A program made the translations under genes and the position numbers. A stretch of DNA of 17,400 nucleotides from RZZS01 sp964498755 (GTDB lineage Bacteria > Pseudomonadota > Alphaproteobacteria > Micavibrionales > Micavibrionaceae): positions 1 to 17,400 of the forward strand of contig CAZCIB010000048.1 in assembly GCA_964498755.1 (NCBI GenBank), written 5' to 3'. The notes beneath the pieces are model-generated. The model was given only the letters and a program-made list of their open reading frames with translations, was not told the origin of the DNA and did no database searches. This document shows, one piece after another, positions 11,653-17,400 of the stretch (its first letter is position 1; each line of letters starts with the position of its first letter).

Positions 11653-14337
11653 ATGCCCGCGCGTAGCAAGGAAATAACATCGCTCTGGAAAGAGCCTGAA
11701 AACAAAAATATCGATCACTTAATCGGGCAGATCGAACAAACTGACTCTATACAAAAAAGCGGCAAAATGTCCGAAGCGACGCAGGATCCTCAAACATTCG
11801 ACAGAGACGAAGCCCTAAAAATTGTCCCGGCCCAGACCATTCGCAAAGGCTGGTTCACGCTGGCCCACCTCATACTTGAACCCGGCTCAACCGTTGTCGA
11901 CATGGGCTGCTCGGATGGCGCGCTGACATACGTGATGGCGGCTTTCAGCCCCCAGGTCAAATTTATCGGCGTTGATCGAACGAAACGCATAATAACAAAA
12001 GCGCGCCAGACTTTTAAATTGCCGAACCTTGAGTATCGCGTCGGCGATATTACAAAGGATATTTTTGACGAAGGGTCGGTAGACGCGATCATCAACTCGT
12101 ACATTCTTCATGAAATTTATTCGCATTCACGGTTTAACGAACGCTCCGTTCGCCAAACAATGCGCAATCACGCCGCAATGCTCAAACCCGGCGGGCTAAT
12201 GTTTATCCATGACTTTGCGCGTCCGCCGCCGGAAGAGTTCGTCATGTTGGAAATGCCCGTTGGAGAAGAGGAAGCGGAAGACTTCAAGCAAATGTCCGAG
12301 GCTGACTTGCTGGTCTGGTACTCCGAACATGCGCGCCCCAATACGACTGACCCCGAATGCTGCGGGTTCTACATGGAAGAACTGCCGCCGCGCTTTCCGC
12401 GTACGCGTCTGTTTCGCCTGCCATACAAATGGGCCTACGAATTCATTATGCGTAAGGATGACCGGGAGCTTTGGGAAAGCGAACTGCCCAAGGAATACAC
12501 CTTTTTCACCAAGCGAGAATTCCGCAAAGAATTGCGGGCTCTGGGAACACGGGTGCTTTACAGCGCTCCGTATTGGGACGACTCCTATATTAAAAAGCAT
12601 TTCGACGGGCACTTTCGCCTTTATAAAGATGACGGGACGCCTCTGGGATCGCCGCCTACAAGCTTTATAGCAGTTGCGCAAAAGGTCGGAGAAGGGAAAA
12701 GCCTTGTGCTGGAAGAGCGCCGTCCGTCGCGTGAAAGCCACAGCGACCTGCGGATTTTCTCAATGCGCAATGAATATGACGGAAGCATTATCGACATCGT
12801 CACCCGTGACTATGACGCAACTGACGTTGTCCCTTACCGTATCAATGAACATGGCGGTTTAAATGTTTTTCTTCACGAGGGCATACCCCGCGGCATTATC
12901 AACGCCGTACCGCGCCACGGGCAAAGCCTCGATGGTAAGCGCTGGTCCGGCCACATGATTGAGGCTCTGTCCGTAGACAGCGTTTATATACGAGAAGCCG
13001 AAGAAAACGGCTACAAGGGGATTGTTAAATTCTCGGCGTCTTCTTTCGGACTTCGCCCCTCTATCGGCTGCGCCTTTGAAGATGGCCCCAGTTTTTACCC
13101 TGCCCCGGACCATATTGATGAACGCGTCGAGACGCGGTATTTGCGCATCGAGAGCGGCTCGGGCAAGCCGCTTGATCTGAGAGACGTCGCAAGGGACGCG
13201 CAAGGTTTCACCTCGCCCGGTCGTATCCGGGAAGTCAGCGCGCAAAGTATTCTCAATGCTATTTCAGTCGGGCTCATTCCAAATTCACGCCTTGAAACGC
13301 AAATTCTCGCTCTTTACCAGCATCTCGGCATGAAGGCGGAAACCTGGCGGGAAAGCCCGCTAACGATCCCGACGGAAAACCCGGACAATGTCGCAAGCAT
13401 GCGCGACCTGCTCAGCAAAATGTCCGAAGACGATACCCGTTACCGGGAATCCAAGGGAACGGCCGGCCAGCTCCGTATTATGAACTCGATCTTTGTCGAT
13501 GAAGGCTACGCCAATGGCGGGCCTTCCGGACTGGCCGCCAAGGGACTCGACTTTATGGTCGAGGAAGACGGCACAGTTAACAAGGCTGTTATTTTGCCGC
13601 TCACCAAAAACGTGGAAGGCGATTTGCTCGCCGGGATCACAAGCGAATATATGCCTGTCCCGCAACGCTATAAAGGCAACGGGCTGATCCTGTCGACGCC
13701 AAGTATCGTCCTGCCGCGCGAAATTGAAAACATGGAAATGGCGAAGCGTTATATTGCTGAAAAACTTGGGACCACGCCCGACAACGTCGCCCGTCTTGGC
13801 GAAAGCTTTTTCTATCACTCCGGTCTGACGCCGCAGCGAATATATCCCTTTGCCGCAACGCGCGTCGACATAGGCCAGTTTCAGAAAAACGGCTTTGTTA
13901 ACGGGACGACATCATACACGCCGATGAAGTATGTCTGGATGCTCAATTACTGGGATTGCGACGATCCGATTATGGCCGTATTCAACCGCGCCTATCAGGC
14001 TTTCTTCCACGAAACGGAAATGACGATCAATCTTCAGCACAAGTTTTTCTACCAGCAGCGCAGCGGCCTGCCACGTTCGTTAAGAGCTGAAGAAATTTTC
14101 TCGAACAAAGGCGCAGACAGCGCGGAAATCCGAGAGGCTCTTACCCAGGGCGCACACGACGAATTTACCGACAGGTTAACCAAGGCTCTGAATAAATCCA
14201 AAACTGTTCAGGATTTTAACCAGCAGGAATTTAGCGATGACGATGACAGCGCAGGTGGGGCTGAAGATAACCCAGTTCTGGATGATGAGCTTATTTACGG
14301 CCAGGATGATGAAAATCCCAAACTAACGCATGAATGA
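11653..14337 (+). CDS. SAM-dependent methyltransferase fused to a large degenerate Nudix-like region
   Basis: An 894-residue protein. Residues 64-346 form a class I SAM methyltransferase: motif I V-V-D-M-G-C-S-D-G-A (81-90), G-V-D-R-T (106-110), an N-S-Y-I-L-H-E core (148-154), L-K-P-G-G (177-181), a long insertion (about 191-330) and the final strand S-F-I-A-V-A-Q. The rest (about 360-800) is not a family I can name. Two stretches recall the Nudix fold: 378-500 with R-E-A-E-E-N-G-Y (447-454), and 630-740 with A-K-R-Y-I-A-E-K-L-G (697-706) followed by H-S-G-L-T-P. The expected catalytic glutamates are missing or displaced. The C-terminus (861-894) is acidic. An ATG at codon 39 is an alternative start. 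The stop overlaps the next gene by ATGA. Confidence 0.8.
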   Translation: MPARSKEITSLWKEPENKNIDHLIGQIEQTDSIQKSGKMSEATQDPQTFDRDEALKIVPAQTIRKGWFTLAHLILEPGSTVVDMGCSDGALTYVMAAFSPQVKFIGVDRTKRIITKARQTFKLPNLEYRVGDITKDIFDEGSVDAIINSYILHEIYSHSRFNERSVRQTMRNHAAMLKPGGLMFIHDFARPPPEEFVMLEMPVGEEEAEDFKQMSEADLLVWYSEHARPNTTDPECCGFYMEELPPRFPRTRLFRLPYKWAYEFIMRKDDRELWESELPKEYTFFTKREFRKELRALGTRVLYSAPYWDDSYIKKHFDGHFRLYKDDGTPLGSPPTSFIAVAQKVGEGKSLVLEERRPSRESHSDLRIFSMRNEYDGSIIDIVTRDYDATDVVPYRINEHGGLNVFLHEGIPRGIINAVPRHGQSLDGKRWSGHMIEALSVDSVYIREAEENGYKGIVKFSASSFGLRPSIGCAFEDGPSFYPAPDHIDERVETRYLRIESGSGKPLDLRDVARDAQGFTSPGRIREVSAQSILNAISVGLIPNSRLETQILALYQHLGMKAETWRESPLTIPTENPDNVASMRDLLSKMSEDDTRYRESKGTAGQLRIMNSIFVDEGYANGGPSGLAAKGLDFMVEEDGTVNKAVILPLTKNVEGDLLAGITSEYMPVPQRYKGNGLILSTPSIVLPREIENMEMAKRYIAEKLGTTPDNVARLGESFFYHSGLTPQRIYPFAATRVDIGQFQKNGFVNGTTSYTPMKYVWMLNYWDCDDPIMAVFNRAYQAFFHETEMTINLQHKFFYQQRSGLPRSLRAEEIFSNKGADSAEIREALTQGAHDEFTDRLTKALNKSKTVQDFNQQEFSDDDDSAGGAEDNPVLDDELIYGQDDENPKLTHE

Positions 14338-15182
14338 GCATTATGCAAAACGCATTTGGTTTGTTTGATAATTACGCTCTCTCCCGCTTCAGGCGCCGCT
14401 CTGCTAAAAACCTGAAAGACTTTCTATTTTTATCCGAAACAACCGCCGCTTCTTTGACGGGCAGGCTTAACGACATCAATCGCAGTTATGAATGCGCCGT
14501 GTTAAACGGACATGGTGAACTCGCTCACGAGAAAATCATCACCGCGCTGAGGACAGGACAGGATTTTATTTATGACGAGCGCATCCTGCCCGTTGAAAAC
14601 GCGTGTCTGGATTTGTTTCTTTCCAATCTTACGCTACACGCAATTCATGACCTCCCCGGATTGCTGGTACAAATACGCAACGCGCTGAAACCCGACGGTT
14701 TATTTCTTGCCGCAATGCCCGGCGGCGAGACGCTTTATGAGCTGCGCGACTCATTAATGCAGGCCGAGCTGCGGATCAAAGGCGGGGCGTCCCCGCGCGT
14801 TTATCCTTTCGCCGACAAACGGCAAACAGGCACTTTGTTGCAGCGCGCCGGGTTTGCGCTGCCCGTTGTCGACTCCGAGATCATAAAAGTCACTTACCCT
14901 GATATTTACGCGCTGATGCGCGATTTACGCGGCATGGGCGAGAGCAACGCGCTGACGGCGCGCGATAGACGCAACCCGGGCAAGGAACTGTTCAGGACGG
15001 CGAATGATTATTATAAAAGGCGTTATCCTGCCGGAGATGGCCGGATTGAAGCGACTTTCGAGGTCATTTATCTTATTGGCTGGAAGCCGCATGAGTCGCA
15101 GCAAAAACCGCTCAGGCCCGGAAGCGCGAAAGAGCGGCTTGCGGATACGCTCGGAGCCGACGAAACAAAAGTGAAAATTTAA
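14334..15182 (+). CDS. NDUFAF5/BioC-like SAM-dependent methyltransferase-fold protein
   Basis: A 282-residue protein of the alphaproteobacterial family related to NDUFAF5, the mitochondrial complex I assembly factor. Family signatures are L-S-N-L-T-L-H (96-102), D-L-P-G-L-L-x-Q-I-R-x-A-L-K-P-D-G-L-F-L-A (106-126), G-G-E-T-L-Y-E-L-R (130-138), L-R-G-M-G-E-S-N-A-L and the C-terminal H-E-S-Q-Q-K-P-L-R-P-G-S-A-K. The SAM-binding motif I is weak: A-V-L-N-G-H-G-E-L at 55-63 instead of an acidic residue followed by G-x-G-x-G, so cofactor use may differ. NDUFAF5 hydroxylates an arginine of a complex I subunit; whether this protein does is not known. It overlaps the 894-residue gene by ATGA, implying translational coupling, and gloB follows after 12 bases. 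Confidence 0.88.
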   Translation: MSIMQNAFGLFDNYALSRFRRRSAKNLKDFLFLSETTAASLTGRLNDINRSYECAVLNGHGELAHEKIITALRTGQDFIYDERILPVENACLDLFLSNLTLHAIHDLPGLLVQIRNALKPDGLFLAAMPGGETLYELRDSLMQAELRIKGGASPRVYPFADKRQTGTLLQRAGFALPVVDSEIIKVTYPDIYALMRDLRGMGESNALTARDRRNPGKELFRTANDYYKRRYPAGDGRIEATFEVIYLIGWKPHESQQKPLRPGSAKERLADTLGADETKVKI

Positions 15183-15194
15183 GGATGAATAGCG

Positions 15195-15914
15195 ATGGCC
15201 AACGTAACGATCATACATGTCTTAAGCGATAACTACGCCTATCTTCTGTCTTTTTCAGACGGTACGCAGGCCGTCATTGATCCCGGGGAAGCGGGCCCGG
15301 TCATTGACGCCCTTGACGCAAAGGGGCTGCGCCTAGACTATATCCTAAACACGCATCATCACGGGGATCACGTCGCCGGGAATGCCGAGCTGAAAAACAA
15401 ATACAATGCGAAGCTTATCGCGCCGGAGAAAGATTTAAACAAAATCAAGGATATAGATATCCCGGTGCGCGAGAGCGGCGAACTGTCCGTCGGCGGAGAA
15501 AAAATACAGGTCATCGAAACGCCCGGCCATACGCTTGGCGGCGTGATTTATTACATCCCGGAAAGCGGCGTCGCCTTTACCGGGGATACGCTGTTCGTCA
15601 TGGGCTGCGGGCGCTTATTTGAAGGAACGCCGGAGCAGATGTGGCGCTCTTTGAACAAAATCACGGCCCTGCCGGATGAGACAAAGCTCTATGTGGGGCA
15701 CGAATACACGCTCGCGAATGCGGAATTCTGCCTGACGGTCGAGCCGGAAAATACGGATTTGCGCGAACGCGTGAAAATCTTGCGTGAGTGGCGAAAGAAC
15801 GGCCAGCCGACCGTTCCGACAACCGTTGAAATGGAAAAGCGAACCAATGCCTTCGTCCGCGCAGATTCGGCGGAACAATTCGCTGAAATCAGGGAGCAAA
15901 AAGACCGGGGCTAG
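15195..15914 (+). CDS. gloB: Hydroxyacylglutathione hydrolase (glyoxalase II)
   Basis: A 239-residue metallo-beta-lactamase-fold enzyme that hydrolyses S-lactoylglutathione to lactate and glutathione in methylglyoxal detoxification. All seven binuclear metal ligands are present: His54, His56, Asp58 and His59 (T-H-H-H-G-D-H), His112 (T-P-G-H-T), Asp131 (F-T-G-D-T) and His169 (V-G-H-E-Y). The C-terminal glyoxalase II domain (about 170-239) holds the R-T-N-A-F-V-R substrate-binding segment. AAGGA precedes the ATG by about nine bases. It is the third gene of the run starting at 11653. Its TAG lies in CTAGCTA, which also supplies the stop of the convergent gene. Confidence 0.95.
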   Translation: MANVTIIHVLSDNYAYLLSFSDGTQAVIDPGEAGPVIDALDAKGLRLDYILNTHHHGDHVAGNAELKNKYNAKLIAPEKDLNKIKDIDIPVRESGELSVGGEKIQVIETPGHTLGGVIYYIPESGVAFTGDTLFVMGCGRLFEGTPEQMWRSLNKITALPDETKLYVGHEYTLANAEFCLTVEPENTDLRERVKILREWRKNGQPTVPTTVEMEKRTNAFVRADSAEQFAEIREQKDRG

Positions 15915-16307
15915 CTATTCGTCTCCGCCGCCATTGCCGCCGCCGCGGTTTTGCTGCGGCCTGCGCCGGGACCGGCGCACTTGCGGGCCGCCGCCGCCAC
16001 CACCGCCGCCTCGCGGCTCGCGGTTGCCGAAATCCTCATCGTCCAAAGAATAGGCCTGCTGACCGCCGCCGCCATTGCGCTCCCTCTTGGCGCGGTGCGG
16101 CGGAATGGGAATTGGCTTGGACGCCATTTCCTCGCGCTCGCTCACGGCCATCTCTATTTCAAGACGGGATGCGACTTTACGGAGCTCGTGAATCGAATCC
16201 TGCAGATGCTCGCGCGTTGCGCTGTCATGCTCTTTTTCACGCCATTCCTGGTAAAACTTCACGCAAGAATCAGAGGCTTCCCGCAGTCTTTTTTCGATTT
16301 CATCCAT
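15915..16307 (-). CDS. Small protein with helical N-terminus and Gly/Arg-rich tail
   Basis: A 130-residue protein with no family I recognise. Residues 1-65 are strongly helical and charged (D-E-I-E-K-R-L-R-E-A and L-Q-D-S-I-H-E-L-R-K-V-A-S-R-L-E), likely a coiled coil or helical hairpin. The remainder is low complexity: a Pro-rich, basic linker, a 4-Gly run, an acidic D-D-E-D patch, an 8-Gly run after P-R, then an Arg-rich stretch and G-G-G-N-G-G-G-D-E. The R/G-rich tail resembles RGG-type RNA-binding tails. A longer frame opens at 16376, but AGGAG lies seven bases before the ATG at 16307, which decides the start. It lies 81 bases after the DUF3137 gene on the same strand and may share its transcript. 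Confidence 0.8.
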   Translation of the reverse strand: MDEIEKRLREASDSCVKFYQEWREKEHDSATREHLQDSIHELRKVASRLEIEMAVSEREEMASKPIPIPPHRAKRERNGGGGQQAYSLDDEDFGNREPRGGGGGGGGPQVRRSRRRPQQNRGGGNGGGDE

Positions 16308-16388
16308 TATTTCGCTCCTGTGCTTAGCGCTCCGTGATAATCCAGCAAGACTACAACGGCGCATGGGACTGCGCAAGACATGACATTT

Positions 16389-17387
16389 TTATGCCGCCCC
16401 CGCAACATGACCCGAAGCATGGTCTTCCAGCACAAGATGAAGATGATCGATGATGCCCAGAATTTTACCAAGCTCATGCTTTAATTCCAGAACGCTTTGC
16501 TCGTCCGTTGCGGGCGCGTAAATCCCTGCGGGCTCGAAATGATTCTTTTTAGACGGCAGCAGGATCAACATGCTCTGGTTAAACCAAGCCGCCGACATGC
16601 CGTTTGCCTCGTAGATTTCACAGAGAGATTTCAAATCCTCTATCATGACCGGATCAATCAGGTAACGCGCCTCAACCTGATCGTTCGTATAGACGTCATA
16701 TGTTTTCTCAAATTCCGGATCAACGAGATTGGCGCGGTCCAGACCCGTCGACTTTTCCTTGAACCATTCGCCGACCTTTCCGAAGTCTTTCAGCAATATC
16801 GTATGGCCGGCGAATGTCTTGCGCGGCATGTCCAGCAGGACGCACAGCCCCTTGAACACCGTGACGTAGCGGGTTCGCTTGCCCGAACGCCTGCGCTCTT
16901 TCAGCTTGATTTCGGAAAGCTTCAGATTGACGCCCTTGTATTCGCCTTCGAAGCAATCCTCGGATTTGTATTTGTGATGATGCGGAATAATTTTCGAAGG
17001 CTTGAGCAAATCCATCGGAATTTTGCCCTCGGCGCAGTAGCTCAAATTCCCGAGCGCTTTCGCGATGTGCGGCAAAATCTCGTCCTTGTAAGCTTTGGCA
17101 TACTGGCGTTTCGGCGCGGTCACCCACCACCACAGCGCGCCCAGAACAACAAACGTGATCCCGGCGGCGCTGTCATCGCTTCCGCGCTGCCACAATAAAA
17201 GCAACCAGTCGATATAGCCGCATAACGGCGTTAAAACCGTCGCCGCGGCAACGCCGATCTTTTTGCGCGTTTCATACATCGCCAGCTTGACGATACGGAT
17301 ATCTTCGAGCTGGGTTAAAAGCGGCCTGACCTGCTCCAGAAGCTTGTGATCATCCTGCGGCTGAACGGAGTGAATTTCATCGCGCAT
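16389..17387 (-). CDS. DUF3137 family membrane protein
   Basis: A 332-residue protein of the DUF3137 family, of unknown function. A charged N-terminal helix (1-42) is followed by two membrane segments (about 45-66 and 74-90, the latter with W-W-W). The C-terminal cytoplasmic domain carries the family signature: Y-K-G-V-N-L-K-L-S-E-I-K-L, V-F-K-G-L with L-L-D-M-P, G-H-T-I-L-L-K-D, then D-P-E-F-E-K-T-Y-D-V-Y and D-Q-V-E-A-R-Y-L-I. Length is normal. GGGAGAG lies five bases before the ATG, so the gene is complete within the window. It is followed by the Gly/Arg-rich small protein. Confidence 0.92.
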   Translation of the reverse strand: MRDEIHSVQPQDDHKLLEQVRPLLTQLEDIRIVKLAMYETRKKIGVAAATVLTPLCGYIDWLLLLWQRGSDDSAAGITFVVLGALWWWVTAPKRQYAKAYKDEILPHIAKALGNLSYCAEGKIPMDLLKPSKIIPHHHKYKSEDCFEGEYKGVNLKLSEIKLKERRRSGKRTRYVTVFKGLCVLLDMPRKTFAGHTILLKDFGKVGEWFKEKSTGLDRANLVDPEFEKTYDVYTNDQVEARYLIDPVMIEDLKSLCEIYEANGMSAAWFNQSMLILLPSKKNHFEPAGIYAPATDEQSVLELKHELGKILGIIDHLHLVLEDHASGHVAGAA

Positions 17388-17400
17388 AAAGGCTCTCCCG

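Noticed and set aside
12196..12741. Minus-strand open frame (181 codons) inside the methyltransferase fusion gene
   Set aside because: It lies wholly within the methyltransferase domain coding region and has no ribosome site or known motif.
16359..16374. Hairpin GCGCA/TGCGC between the DUF3137 and Gly/Arg-rich genes as a terminator
   Set aside because: Only five pairs and no T-run on the minus strand; the two genes are more likely co-transcribed.
16497..17198. Plus-strand open frame (233 codons) opposite the DUF3137 gene
   Set aside because: Antisense shadow of a well-supported gene with a good ribosome site; the product has no recognisable features.

Overview
The window looks like an ordinary chromosomal stretch of an alphaproteobacterium with moderate GC content. 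The evidence is gene content: an ExoD family protein, a DUF3137 protein, GluQ, an NDUFAF5-like methyltransferase and, from memory of gene order in this class, the nitrilase / grxC / comF / NDUFAF5-like methyltransferase neighbourhood. A GGAAC-N17-GTT promoter of the alphaproteobacterial general-stress (EcfG) type agrees with this. I see no insertion sequence, prophage or CRISPR array. A genus cannot be named from the sequence alone.

Layout. 1-1223: a short anti-sigma-factor-like protein, an unrecognised gene and a tRNA-Leu(CAA) on the minus strand. 1346-3547: exoD-like membrane protein, a small unknown gene, dsbB and an HNH endonuclease, with a terminator inside the end of dsbB. 3548-4938: a repeat array, a small exported protein with a strong terminator and a carboxylesterase. 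4951-6855: gluQ, an orphan XRE antitoxin-like gene and a HigB/HigA-type toxin-antitoxin pair whose toxin is broken by one amber codon. 6896-11551: metC, a nitrilase-family amidase, grxC, a UbiH-family hydroxylase and a ComF-type phosphoribosyltransferase. 11653-15914: a probable operon of an 894-residue methyltransferase fusion, an NDUFAF5-like methyltransferase and gloB. 15915-17387: a glycine/arginine-rich small protein and a DUF3137 membrane protein.

The most unusual content is between the genes. Five intergenic elements share one architecture: two facing arms, each a degenerate tandem array of a 7-, 8- or 9-bp word, separated by a mostly AT-rich spacer. The word differs between loci. The 8-bp family (GCTGATTR) occurs three times. 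Its core GCTGATTAGCTAA carries TGA, TAG and TAA in three different frames, and three genes (comF, gluQ, nitrilase) end inside it, each in a different frame and each with a different stop codon. A separate 115-bp multi-hairpin element lies between the nitrilase gene and grxC and seems to supply the nitrilase ribosome binding site. The arrays therefore appear to have been taken up as gene boundaries (stops, a leader and promoter-adjacent sequence).

The second notable item is the 894-residue protein. It has an N-terminal SAM methyltransferase, and its C-terminal half resembles two degenerate Nudix-like folds. It lies between comF and the NDUFAF5-like gene, behind a two-tier hairpin.
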